Assembly: GCA_022605405.1 (NCBI GenBank)
Contig: JABYQQ010000003.1
Location: 1,488,001-1,552,000, forward strand
Direction of reading: 5' to 3'
From: Earliella scabrosa
Taxonomy: Eukaryota; Basidiomycota; Agaricomycetes; Polyporales; Polyporaceae
DNA length: 64,000 nucleotides
Shown piece after piece: positions 21,597 to 33,477 of the stretch. Position numbers and translations under genes: made by a program. Numbering within the stretch: position 1 is the stretch's first letter; every line of letters starts with the position of its first letter. A model generated the notes under the pieces. It did not search any database and had not been told where the DNA came from. It was given only the letters and a program-made list of their open reading frames with translations.

Positions 21597-23637
21597 GGTG
21601 ATAATCGTGAAGGGAAGTAGGGGGGAGATTTAGATAGTTAAGGAGAGTAGTGAGTGGGGTGAAATCCGCAGGATCTGAGGGATCCTGCAACCGACCCACG
21701 GGTCCTTTTATATGTCCCCTGTGGTCCGCGGCATAGAATGAGCCACTGGACAACGCAAAGCCCAGCGGATCATGCTTTGTGATGCATTCGCGCCCGCATT
21801 CGGGCCACGCATCATGCACAGCTGGAAGCAGCTTTGAGAACATAGCGACAATCATAATGCGAACACTATGCGTGCATTCGCCATGAGCGGGGAGCAATGT
21901 GAAGGACATTACGTTGATTCCCCTCCGAGGTCGTGTGGCGGTAAGTTGCCGGTGACCGGGCCCGGAGTAATCCATCGCTGCGCAGGACCATCTGGTTTTG
22001 CTCCTATTCCGACAGGTCGCACTGATCAGAGTGACATGCACACGCTATGGCAACCACTTGTAGGTCTCGCTATGACGTGTATGTTCATCCTGGAATGCAT
22101 GCGGTGGCCTGTCATAGCTTCATCCTGTGGTCCGTAAATGTGTCGGGTCTGGGCGCTCTCGCCCGCCCATGGCGATGCACATGCCGACTCTGCCCAAAAC
22201 GACTCGATGCAACCACCGCTGGCCGAAACACGAGTTGAAAGGAGGAGATATCTGAATGCACGTACTTCACTGACAAGTGCCATTATACAGCGCCTGATGT
22301 CCACGAGCATCATACATATTAATGTGAGATGTCGTTATGTTAGATGCACTGTTGGAGGGTCCGGTAGTGTCGTGCCGAAGAGATCTTGCATGCAAGACGG
22401 GAGGATGAAGTACTTCAGGGACATGGGCTTGAAAGGAGCGAGGGAGTCGAGTCGAAGAATTGCTCCGGCCCATCTAACTTGGAACCTTTACTGGTCCGTC
22501 ACGCCTCATATGTATAACCACGCAATGAGATCGTTCGCATACTTGAAATCAAACGACGGAGATATACATAGGTAGTGAACTCACGGACCGTAGCATGAAT
22601 GCGAGGGAAGGCATGTCCATGCCCCTCTTCGCAATGTTCCCTGACCCGCGCTCCGGATAGCCTCCCCCACGTCTCCCTCTGCATCGAGCCGGCGGTGTAT
22701 CCCTTACGGATGTTCGTCCGAGGTGAGAAATAAGCCTGAGCAGCTCGCTTTGAACGGTGATGGGAGACTTTTGCTTGATCGCATTCGGAATCTGGTAGGG
22801 CTTCACAACTGCAAGACCCCACGCGACAACGCGCCTGATCCATAGGGACAGGTCTAAGTGGATAACTCACAATGAGCGCGACTCCATGGGTCGTCAAGCG
22901 ATACATCATACCTGACTTGCACGCCGATGCTCGCCACCTTCGTGTACTGGTCCAGAAAGACGTCAGTGTGCCGATGGGAATGAGTAGAATGTCGCGGGCC
23001 TCCGAGAGATAGGCTGAGGATGCTTGCACGTATGATAGGGGAATAGTGGACGATTTGACCGAGTCCATGGGCATGTTGTTTATCCTCCACACTGTTGAGT
23101 AGTAGTCTGAACCTAGTACAGCAAGAAGAACTGCTGGACGACTTCTACTATGGACGAGAGTGCTTGCCACCGTCTGAGGGTGTGGACCGGTCCATGTTCG
23201 ACTAAGAGGTGATCTCGAGTGCCACTGGCTCCGAGGGAAAGATTGAGACGCAAGTATTCGTTCCAGCAAAGATAGAGCGGCGTAGGGGGCTGGTCATTTG
23301 AAGCAGTGATGAGATATGGCAGCAGGAGCCATGGGGCGCGCGGTGGTGGACGTCCGCGTCATGGTCGAAAGCAAGTGCGGGGTTGATCGCGTGGCGGTTG
23401 ATGGCGGGCGACGAGAGCGTCAACTCTGTCTTCGCACCCATGCTCTGTCCAGCTGACCGGCCTTGGACAATCATGGACACCACCGCTCCGGTCTCTCAGG
23501 AAGCCGACAGAGGGGTCAACTCGTTGCTTCGCCTCGACCGTCCACCTTACGACCACGACGGTCTTCTGGATTCATATCCGTACTTCTGACCTCAACTCGA
23601 GCTCATCAACGCACGACTTGAGAACTATCTATCCGGG
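21597..23637. other. Divergent intergenic region, GH16 copy 1 and SCP2 thiolase
   Basis: About 2 kb holding the TATA box near 21704 and otherwise no supported gene. A 256-codon minus-strand open frame (22499-23269) has no family features and no clear exon structure, so it is left uncalled. Confidence 0.45.
21704..21713 (-). promoter_or_regulatory. TATA box of GH16 copy 1
   Basis: On the minus strand the sequence reads ATATAAAAGG, about 110 bases before the start codon, a normal fungal TATA position. Confidence 0.6.
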
Positions 23638-25709
23638 ATGCCGTCGCGAGGTCGAAGGACATTCATCGTTGGTGTAGGATGCACGGCGTTCATCAAGGTG
23701 AGCGTGGACGGCTGAACGAACAGAGACTGTGCGTGTTCATACGGAGTCGGTATAGCCTCGCGGCTTAAGGACTACGGAGGAGGTGCGTGCCAATCAAATA
23801 CTCGGATACTCGGCGCGAATATCTAAACGCGACGTCACAGATGGGCCTGGAAGCTGCAACAAAAGCGCTCCTCGATGCTGGTCAGTCTGAGCGGCGTGTG
23901 CAAGCGAGTATTATAGTCATCCATCTACGTTGCAGGTCTCACATACGACGCGGTCGAGGCAGCATTTGTCGGCTACTGTTATGGAGACTCCACCAGCGGT
24001 CAGGTGTGTATTCTCGACAACTCTCTACCTTGGGTCTGTGTCTGACATGGATGCAGAGAGCGCTATACCAGCTCGGGATGACCGGCATCCCTATCAGCAA
24101 TGTCAACAACAATTGCTCCACGGGAAGTACTGCCCTTTACAACGCCAACAATCTGGTGAAGTCTGGCCTGAACGACTGCGTGTTGGCCCTTGGCTTCGAG
24201 CGCATGGCCCGCGGTAGTCTTGGAACCAACTTCCCGGATCGAGAGTCGCCCACTCAAATATTCGGAGTCGCCTCCGTCCAGCTAGAGGAGACCATGAGCG
24301 CTGGGCAGAACCATGGACCCGGTGCCCCGCGTATGTTCGCCAACGGTGCTCAGGAGTACTTTGACAAGTTCGGGGCCAATATCAATCACCTCGCTCAAAT
24401 TGGTGAGATTCGAATCCGCGTAGTATGCATGGAAAAACGGCTGACTGCGCTTGATAGCGAGCAAGAACCACAAGCACTCTGTCAACAATCCGTACTCGCA
24501 GTTCCGGGACGGCTGGACGGTCGAACAGGTCCTTGCGGCGCCGAAGATCAGCAAACAGCTCACCAAGTTCATGTGCAGCCCAACCTCCGTGAGTATATGC
24601 GCGTGTTTTGGGTACTACGCGGCTTACGAACGTTCTCAGGATGGAGCGGGTTGCTGTATCATCGCGTCGGAGGACTTCGTCCGCAAGCACGGGCTACAGA
24701 ACCAAGCTATCGAGATCGTGGCCCAAGCGTTGACCACCGACGACCCTTCCACATTCGAGACGAAGAGCGCGATGAATGTCGTGGGCTTCACCATGTCGAA
24801 GAACTGTGCCGACCAAGTGTTTTCCGACGCGGGGTTCAAGCACGGAGAGGGACGCGACCAGGTCGGGGTAGTCGAGCTGCACGATTGCTTTGCGGCGAAC
24901 GAAGTGCGTTCCTCAATGTGAGGATGATACTCATACTCACGTACTGGTCCCGCTCAGCTTATCACCTACGACGCGCTTGGCCTTTGTGAGCCGGGGCAGG
25001 CACATAAGCTGGTCGAGCGCGGGGATAACACGGTGCGTGCTTCTATGTATTGTCGATCCTTCTGCACCCTCCGCTCACCCACGCGTGAGTAGTACGGAGG
25101 CAAGTACGTTATCAACCCCAGCGGAGGTCTCGAGGCCAAGGGCCACCCTTTGGGTGCCACGGGCCTCGGCATGCACTTCTACATCACGAGTGAGCTCCCG
25201 CTCTTCCTCCCTGTCTCATTCCGCCAAGCTGAATGGTCGATCGCTCCACAGTGCAACTCCGACAGTGTAAGTCTTGACGGCCGCCGTGTCGAGTGCTTCT
25301 ATGCTAACCATATCCGACCATCATGCCCACTCAACGCGCGTCGCTACGCGATTCCACGCCGCACAGGGGCTGGCCCGATGCAGGCTCCCGGCCTGTTCGA
25401 CACGGCTGACAAGCGCGGCAAGTACGGCCTCGTGCACAACATCGGCCTGGGCGGTGCGGTCGTCTGCAGCCTGTTGCGGAGGCCCGAGTTCTACGCGGAA
25501 GGCGGCGAAGACGGGCGGAAGAGGTGCGGCTCCCCTCTCCCTTCCTCGTCCCGTCGTGGATGATATGTTGCTGGGAGAATGTTGATCTCTTCTGTTATAG
25601 GCTTGGTTACAACCACGGCCACGAATGTCGGCCAATCACGCGCGCGGACGTGGATAAGGTCAAGGCACGCAAGAACTCGCCGTTCGTGCTGGAATTGGCT
25701 AAGTTGTGA
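23638..25709 (+). CDS. SCP2/SCPx-type peroxisomal thiolase with PTS1
   Basis: First exons: 23638-23697 (MPSRGRRTFIVGVGCTAFIK), 23756-23782 (PRGLRTTEE) and MGLEAATKALLDAG. Then LTYDAVEAAFVGYCYGDSTS and ISNVNNNCSTGSTALYNANN, where the Cys is the acyl-accepting nucleophile. Next come ANGAQEYFDKFGANINHLAQ, KNHKHSVNNPYSQFRD, DGAGCCIIASEDFV, VGVVELHDCFAANE, LITYDALGLCEPGQAHKLVE and the active-site block NPSGGLEAKGHPLGATGLG. The end is a conserved IGLGGAVVCSLLRRPEFY and finally VLELAKL. The -AKL C-terminus is a classic peroxisomal PTS1. The family cleaves 3-oxoacyl-CoA, in animals of branched chains and bile-acid side chains. No SCP2 lipid-transfer domain follows, as in many fungal members. About ten introns; the edges around 25185-25370 are approximate. 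Confidence 0.92.
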
Positions 25710-27825
25710 GCTTCGACTCGGACTCGGGCGGACCTGGACTCCGTAGTCCCTTGGACCACGCTCGCGCGTGTGGACTGGGGCTGGGGTGTATGATATGATT
25801 GTATATTACTGACTCAATGCTCATGGATATTCGTACGGCCTAATCGAGGGTAGATTGCCAAGGCGTAGTGTGGGGTTAACCATGAAGTACGTCGCCTTCT
25901 GCTCCTTTCCGCGCTCCGAGCTAATGGTAGAATCTTCAGATGAGAGCTAAATGCGCCACCTCCATACACAGACGTGCAGATCCATGGAGCTTGCCGCAGC
26001 GCCAGATATCGCGATGCGTACCTCCCTGGTTCACCGACCGGTCTCCCACAGCATCGTGGTGGCGTCTCGGGAGTGGAATCGCCCCGGTCAGCGCAGCTAA
26101 CCGCAGCACTCCCCTTAACACATTCAAATGAGTTCCTCAAGTTCGCGGGGTTCCAAGACTGACGGCTGCGGTGCGGATAGGCACGAAGGCGAGTAATATT
26201 AGATGGTGGTGCGGATGCAATAGTATTCACTGAACGAGACGTTTACAGTATTCATCTGGCGGCATTCAGAAGCGAGGAACGGAAACGATGTACAGGGTTA
26301 CAGACACAATTACAAGGGGGACTCAGACTAGTTCCCGGATGACGGCCGGTCATGACGACGACGAGGCCTCCGGGGAGGTCGCACCCATGCAGAGTTCTCG
26401 TCGTCGAGCATCTCCGCGCATCCCTGCTGGGGTGCGGGCAGGCATCAGTCAGGGGAAGGCTCTGTGAGAGCAAGAAGCCTACCTGATCGGAAGCAGACCG
26501 TCCGCTTCGGTCCTGCCGCCGTCGTGATCGCCGAGAGACGCGGCTGGGTGGACGGTCCCAAGCCGTGTCCTCGTCCTCGACCTTTTCTGCCTCCTACACG
26601 ACACATTCGTCATGCGCCCCAAGTAGCTATCGAAGGATGTTGAGCACTTACAGTCATGGGGGTGCTCAGGAAGCTGTCTGTGCTGTACCCGACACGGTCG
26701 CATTGCAGGTCACCCGCGCTCTGCGATGCGCAGTCGGTTAGTTATCGTTGACTAGCAATGATCAACGACTGACCTCTGGATCGGCAGATCGACCACCGAG
26801 GCGACGAAGAAGACCCTTCAGCTTGAAACGTCGGGGCTCTCCTTGTGGGTGCGTGGTCTACGAGTTCGGTAAGCCTTCACAATGAATCGGGAGTGGTGAC
26901 GAGAGCTGACTATCTGTTCACAGCTGTGCGAGTCGATGCTCGAGGAGGCGTACATGATAGGGTAGGTGTGAGGTGTGAGTATGTGAGGGACGATGATGAT
27001 AAGGATAACGAGGAGGGTCAATCAGGAAAGTTGTTGTGTTCGTCGGGAGTTTTGGTACGTGCCCTCTCGTTCGCTGGCCCTTATATGCAAGTCTGTCGAG
27101 CCCTCGTTGATGCCCGCGCCAAGGGTACTGTGGGGTCATGCTTCTCAGAACATTGTCTTGGTCCTGACCTCTCTGTAGCCCCACTGGAGCATCCTTTTCG
27201 CACTGCATAGGGGTGTCCTGAATGCCTCCGAGGGCCATAGTCTTGGCTCGCCACGGCCCGTCGCGCGAACTTCCAGATACCATACAAGGCAAAGTTATTG
27301 GGCAATGTCCGCTCTCACGCCCACCGGTTACTCTTGGAGCCCCCCATCCCGGGCTTGTCATGCTCCAGGTGACGCATGTACTCGAAGGCAAGATGATTTT
27401 GACGCGGTCAGGGAAGGCGGTCGTACTGATCCCGACGCATTTGGAGATGCGACCATCGCGCTACTCGTCCGATGGCATCGCAGCAGCCTCGAGTCGGTAC
27501 CGAAGTTCCCCAGGAGCTGACAAGACTCGTGGGTTGGGATGCGCTGCTGTGCGGAGATGATTTTCCCAATCCCAACTCCCAAGCCTCGCTGGGCAGAAGT
27601 GACTACCGTCGACGGGAAAGACCAAGCCTTGAAAGCATCGCCCCCCGCCTCTTCTTCCCACCACACCTCCTTCTTACAGCCCCGGAGGGAACGCTAGTCG
27701 CAACCCGCAGCAACAACAGGACACTTGTCATGTGGAGTGTGAGTATGGACAGTATGTCGGCGCCACAGTGTATGGCCTCGCCTATGCACTATAACACCAG
27801 TACCGTACTTCGTCATAGAGCCGGC
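25710..27825. other. Large intergenic region, 3' of SCP2 thiolase and F-box 2
   Basis: About 2.1 kb between convergent genes. Scattered open frames under 110 codons, and one of 221 codons (27472-28137) running antisense into the F-box 2 gene, show no family features. Nothing is called. Confidence 0.45.
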
Positions 27826-29637
27826 TCAATCTTCAGAATCCAAGTCAGAGCTGCCATCTGGACTTCTCACCGTCACCACCGCTGGGGTCTCCTCGGCGAC
27901 GGCACAATCCACGGTAATGTCTTGCGATACCAGACCCTCGAGCCGATTGCGCAGCCATGCTTCCTGCACGGAGATCGCTTCGTCCCACACTTCGGCTCCG
28001 TAGCCTCTTGGACTCCGATGAACACTGATGGACAGCGTTCTCAACCTGAGCCCCTTCGTCCCTCTGGACTCGAGCACCCCGACCAGGGCGTCGCAGAACG
28101 ACGCGAACGCGTCGGGACCCGCAAGGTCCGTCATTGACGGTTTGTCTGTCCACCCTATGCAAAGATGCTCTAGGCGCGGACAGACGATCTTCTTGGGCGG
28201 CGGGGGTTTACCCAGCGCCGAGAGGACGTCGACGGCATCGTGACCGGGCAGACGTAGGGTAGTGATGTGGCGAAGGCGGTGTAGAAGGTATCGGAGCGCG
28301 GGTCTGGTCTTCTTGTCCGCGCAGAAAGGGCGGGACAGAGAGCTGTCGATCGATAGTGCGTGAATGTTGCGAGAATATGGTGCGAAAAGGTCGGCCAACT
28401 CCATTGTGATGCGGGGAAACGCCTCGGTTTTGCCTCTGTATACACCCATGTGAAGCAGTGGCGACCCATTTGCATAGGTCTTGAGCGTCGCTGCAATGGT
28501 AGCAGATTGCATAAAGCAATATTCAACGCTATCGGCGGCGGAAATGGGAGGGAACGAGCTGGTATCGGCGGGGAGTAGAACCTGGAAGTTGGCACCGGCG
28601 CAGGGGAGGCACACGGAGCACGTTGAGGGTACTAAGATCCACGAAAGGACGGTAGATGCATAGGTCCAGCGGCGGTCCTGGATGGAACATTCGCGCAAAT
28701 GCGGAAGGCTCACGACTCGGTGACCATCCCCATGGAGCCCCGGAGTTCGCAAATTGAGCTCCACGAGAGTCAAGCTGACCAGGGCGGCACATAACGACAG
28801 TAAATCCAAAAATGCGTTGATCGTCACCGGGTAACCACCTGAATAGGAGCTGTCCAAGCTCAGCTGGCGGAGCCGACTAAAGGTGCCATTGATATCGAAG
28901 AGCGAATATTCGCGGACCTCCAAAGAACGGAGTTGGGGGAGTTTCGAAGTACTGATAGCAATCAACGGGATGGTGAAGCTATCATCTTCGATGTGACTGA
29001 TGACCAGCTTGCACAGGAGAGGCATGCCGACCCCAAGCAAGCGATTCAGCCAAGCGACTTGCTTCAGAGTGACCGAAACTTCTACCGATGCGATGCGATA
29101 CGCTTGAGCAGCAAACATTTGGAAAGCTGGACGAGGCAGACGAAATAACCTGAGATTGAGGGGTTGTGTGCGGGAAAGCTCCAGATGAAGTTTGATGTGG
29201 GCATCGTGCTCTCCAATCTCGTCGTTGTGCCAGAAGCAGAGGAGTCGGCCCAGGGCATTCGCCCAGAACTCGGGCGTCCGCAACAGGAGGTCTCGCCACA
29301 GTTTGCAGACTGTGAGGACGCTATATCTGGTCTTACCGACCAGGTCGGCTCTGGGCTCCAATCGGCTGAAAATCTCTATGAGGAGTTCCGGAGGAAGCCT
29401 CGAATTGATAGAAATCGAGCTCGTCTGGGAACATTCAAGTTGCGTCTACGCCCAACGGCTCAGTACATTCCAGATCTTTCATGATCAACATTTCTAACGC
29501 ACTTCGTCATGCAGGCTTGTAGGACAGAGATCTACTTTGCCCTCAACGGGTTGCTTGGAGTGGAAAGACTCAGACGACTCCAACGACGGAGACGAGTCCT
29601 CGCGGTCCCGATGTAGTGTCGGCACTACATCTGTCAT
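27826..29637 (-). CDS. F-box-like protein 2
   Basis: The F-box lies upstream of the first Met of the long open frame, so a two-exon model is preferred. Exon 1 is 29503-29637 (MTDVVPTLHRDREDSSPSLE ... TSLHDE), followed by a 78-base intron (donor GTGCGT, acceptor TTCCCAG). Exon 2 is 27826-29424. The join reads TSSISINSRLPPELLIEIFS, then RLEPRADL and TVCKLWRDLLLRTPEFWA, the same LPPEL...W(R)xLLL..EFW core as F-box-like protein 1. A leucine-rich C-terminal half follows (LPQLRSLEVREYSLF, FSRLRQLSLDSSYSGG, CPRLEHLCIGW), and the protein ends SPDGSSDLDSED. About 577 residues. The expected role is an SCF substrate receptor with unknown target. Confidence 0.82.
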
Positions 29638-31649
29638 CAGTACACCCAATGAGCAGCAGCATGAGCATTTCTAGTAGCTACATACAGTCAGGCAGATTGA
29701 GCAAGGAAACCTGCATTCCGGATGATGATGGTCTTGGACAAGATGTAGCACGCTATATAGACGCCTGTGCCACATGTACTACACGCAAGAGTAGGGCGAG
29801 GTGCCACATCGAGCGCGGGCAACCCGGCCCGCCGCAGGCCGGGGTGCTACGATTCCCAAGTCAGAACGAACACTCAAGTTTCGACGTTCAACTCGAACCT
29901 GCCACCTGGCCGCACTTCAGGTCACGTCGCTAAGAGCTCTAGCTAATCTATCGGCAAGCTCAGGTAACTACAGGAGCAACCATGCTGCATACTCTCTAGG
30001 ATGTTGGGCTCGATGTGCGATACCCCACTACCATGTGCAAACTTCAAGTCAGGATAGCCGATCGAAGCACTTGCAATCCACGATGATATGCATCAATGGC
30101 CTCGCTACGGCCCAAGAACTTCTATCATAGTTGAAGGTATCCCTCTGTGGTTGGACATCATGGTGCGTCACGGAGGCTATCAGGCGTACTAAAGCAACGC
30201 TCACTGTCCCAACACTGTCCCAGCCACAGGTACACGCAAAGCCATCCTACGGCATTGTGATATAGGACCTGGTGTGCCACAAGACTAAGGCTGCAGTGGA
30301 TGTGAATTGTAGTCCGAAGTTGAGTGCATCTCCCGCCGGTCGGCGCTGTCGAGGTTCCTGGCCTTGACATTGAATATGTTAACGGTGACACCTGACAGTG
30401 AGTCTTGCTAGCATCATACCGAACTCATTCCCCGCGTACCGAATCATCAGAATTTGACTCTGACACACACGTACCGCAGTTGCCTACCGTTCTCAAGTGC
30501 ACTTGGATATTGCTCCTGCAGCTTTATCCAACTCTATGAAATTGGTTCCCATAATCCAACACTGTATCCCACGAACGCTCGGTCTCTCAGTAAGCCCTTA
30601 CTGTTCTGCGGCTTCCCAATGATGCTTCTTCGGGGCCGCGAACGTTCTAGTATGGCGGCTGACTACGATGTACTCATTGTGCTCAGCTTCCGTCTTCCTT
30701 CGCCTACGGAACGTCATGAATTTCCGGTGCGTGTTCTCTGAAAACACTGACAAATATAGGTATCCTAAACGACCTTGCTTGACAATAGATGTTCAAGGCA
30801 CACGATGCCAGTCACGGGTCCGTCTTACTGTCCCACCGCGTCTGTTCGTCGGACATCCGGTCTAGCCCAGACGCTGAGAACGGCTCGCCCAATGAGAGTC
30901 AAAACCACAACAGCTCACTGGTCCGCGCTTCGTCTCGCGCAGCGGCACAGGTCACGGAACGCACGTCCGGCACTGCATCGCCGCCATCCTAGGCTGCTCC
31001 CCCGCATACCCCGCACTCCCATCTGCCACTCCTACTGCCTTGCCCTGGTCAGCTGCCCGACATCGCTGTCGTCGACCGAGACGTAGCACAATTTCGGCGC
31101 GCGGTGGCACCGGATTTGCGCTCCGTGTTACGTTGGTGCGCGGAGCTGCTGGCTCTCCGCCGCTCGCTGAGGACCACGGGTCACTTGCCAGTCATGTCAG
31201 CATCATGCAACGCAGCGATGGATCCGTCAGCCGCTCACGCCCCATCTGCCCATTCCGGCTGGATGGTGCTGGTTGCACGATGATTTGCTGGGCTTCCAGC
31301 GGCTGCCCGTCAGGGCTCCGGCGCCGCGCCACGGGATCGTTGCTATAAAGCTTGGTGAAGTGGGGCGGGGTCGTCCTGTTGTCTCGCAAGCTATTCGCAA
31401 CCAAATCCCCCTCTCCGCCCACTACCTGCCGTTCATCGATATCTTACTCTCCGAGGGAGAGACACCTGCACCCGCCGAGTCCACGGAACGCAATCCGCTT
31501 GACCATCTGCGGAATTTTCGGATAAGCTCTCGAAATCTCTCCACCTCCAGAGGCCACCAGACCCCCGCAGCCAATCTCAATCTCGGTGTCGATCACCTAC
31601 CACTCCGAACCTGGATCGCGTTCAGACTTTAATCGTGACCATTAATCCG
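29638..31649. other. Large non-coding region upstream of orphan gene B
   Basis: About 2 kb. A 67-codon frame at 30789-30992 starts with MFKAHDASHGSVLLSHRVCS and is preceded by a possible acceptor (GACAATAG), so it might be the last exon of a small gene, but no convincing upstream exon was found. A TATAAAG at 31344-31350 lies about 300 bases before orphan gene B. Confidence 0.4.
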
Positions 31650-32200
31650 ATGGCTCCGTTGTCATTCACGAAGCTCTTCTCGTCGCGGAGCTCCAACGTG
31701 GGTATTGCTTCCCTCCACTCTCCGTTGCTCCGTTGTCACAAACCAAGCTGACTTCCACTCCGCCTTTTCCCAGAGATCCAAAGGTTCGGACAGGCGCTCC
31801 TCGCTCGACTCCTTCGAGTCGGGGGAGAGCTACGTTATCTCCCTGGTCAGTCTCTTGCGTTTGATTCTAATGATCGTTGCGTCGGTGGTGCTGACGCTTG
31901 CCATCTTTCCTCTCTATCCGACTGCGCACACCACCTGCTCAACTGTCGACGTACGTACAGCCCTCAATGCACACCACGTCGCCCGCAGCGATGTCTCCTA
32001 CACCGTCTGCAATGCCGCAACCCGCGCAGGCCGTTCATGTGAGTGGATGATCCTATGCACCGCCGCTCTTGAGCCGTGCCCTGATCACAATAACTGCATG
32101 TGCTTTTCTGCAGCAGCAGGAGGTCGCGGAGATGCTCGACGAGGACAACTTCGCGTGGGGTCGCCCGTCGCGCAAGCAACAGCGCCGCGCCCGCTCGTGA
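31650..32200 (+). CDS. Small orphan protein B (94 aa, four phase-0 exons)
   Basis: Exons 31650-31698, 31774-31845, 31961-32038 and 32114-32200 code for 16, 24, 26 and 28 residues. The introns (75, 115 and 75 bases) are GT-AG and all fall between codons, exactly as in orphan gene A, and exon 2 has the same length. The protein begins MAPLSFTKLFSSRSSN. Exon 2 is RSKGSDRRSSLDSFESGESY plus VISL. Exon 3 is Pro/Ala/Met-rich. Exon 4 is QQEVAEMLDEDNFAWGRPSR plus a basic end KQQRRARS. The shared points with A are the S-F-K/S-F-T-K start, the RRSS site and the VAEML-(E/D)-(D/E)-DN-(L/F)-AWG-x-P tail. No membrane segment, signal peptide or cysteine. Not recognised as a named family. Confidence 0.78.
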
Positions 32201-33477
32201 ACACGACTGCCGGCGGAGGCGCAGTGCCCGCTGTGCTTCTCTTCGGCTTCTGCTCCCCGCCGTCCGCCTCCCCGTCCCCGTCGTCTTCCATTCTTCTGCG
32301 GTCCTGTCCTTCTGTGATTCCGGCCTTCCGACCTTCCATTCAGGTTCCCCCTCGCCTAATTCGACTGCCACTCGGGGAGGGAAGGCTCGGTGCCGCGGCG
32401 TTGACGACCCTTGTATCATATATGTTCTGACGTTCTGCACGACCTTACGCTACCGACCCAACCTGTACGATACTGTATACATAGATACCCTGCCGCCCCC
32501 GCGGGTCTCGTACCTTGTACCATATTCAGTTGTACTACTGTACCGTCAAAATGATGCCCGCATGACTGATGATGATATCGAGTCGGCCACCGCTGCATTC
32601 GAGTTCAACGTGTGGCCGCGGTGCCTATACATACGAGGCTCGACTGCCATCAGTATCCTGTGCACCCATTGCCCATTGCCCACTGCGCGTTTCGAAGTCG
32701 TCTGTAATGCCACCGCGCCAACCCCGCGGCCGTCTGTCTCAGGTTGAGTTTGACGAGGAAGATTTTCGTGCGCACTGCGATCGCGGGTTCATTAGAGACA
32801 GCGAGCGAGCGGGAAGGTGCAAGAGATCCGGATATAGCAACGGGGTAGGTAGAGAGGCGTATGTATGTATGCGACAGGAATTCGAAGCTGCAGTTGTGCG
32901 GGGTGCGAATATACATTACATATGTGCGTGGGATGGGGTACAAGACACGGGCTCCTGCCAACCGAGTGGCCGAGTGGTTAGGTGGTGAGCAGGCTCCAGA
33001 CTCCAGAAAGTAGAGAAGGTACGTAGTAGAACGAACAAATGAATGTGTCATAAGTATAGCTGACAAAGGTGCAAGCGCGGAAGGAGCGAGCGTCCGAAGG
33101 ATACAGTGTATGTGTGCAGTGTGTGCGGACGTGAACGGGAATACAAAATACAGCAAGGGAGGCCGAGCGGAGCGAATAAACATGCGAGCACGGGACACGA
33201 TCCTCCCGGAGGGTCGACGGGAGAAGGTCATAGCAAGGTCGTCAGGAAGGAACAACAGAACACACAACACATAACAAATAGCACATAGCACTAAGCACAC
33301 ACACACACCACACACGCATACATACTGCCGCAGATATGTAGATGTCCGTCGAGCATCGCTCGGCTCCATGGCCGCCGCAGACCCGCCGTACAGCGGCTGC
33401 GACGCCCTCTATGTGCAAAGATCCAGGCGTGACCCAGACCGGGGAAGCAAGCAAACGACAGAAGCGGAAGGACACGT
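32201..33477. other. Intergenic, 3' flanks of orphan B and membrane protein 1
   Basis: About 1.3 kb without a supported gene. It includes a short CA microsatellite near 33296-33315. Confidence 0.5.
33296..33315. repeat. CA/GT microsatellite
   Basis: Alternating CA interrupted once by an extra C, about 20 bases, in the 3' flank of membrane protein 1. Confidence 0.8.

Noticed and set aside
22499..23269. 256-codon minus-strand open frame between GH16 and thiolase genes
   Set aside because: Considered as a possible fungal 7-TM protein remnant, but no regular hydrophobic segments or exon structure could be traced.
24405..24422. B-box-like GATTCGAATCC
   Set aside because: It falls inside an intron of the thiolase gene, and no A-box or cloverleaf is present upstream.
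30789..30992. 67-codon frame that could be a terminal exon
   Set aside because: An acceptor-like AATAG precedes it, but no believable upstream exon or family was found.
29600..31640. Retrotransposon remnant or LTR pair
   Set aside because: The region was scanned for direct repeats and for reverse transcriptase or integrase motifs; none was seen by eye.
32960..33010. tRNA-like A-box (GTGGCCGAGTGGTTAGG)
   Set aside because: It resembles the start of a tRNA-Ser/Leu, but no B-box (GGTTCGANTCC) or closing acceptor stem follows within tRNA range.
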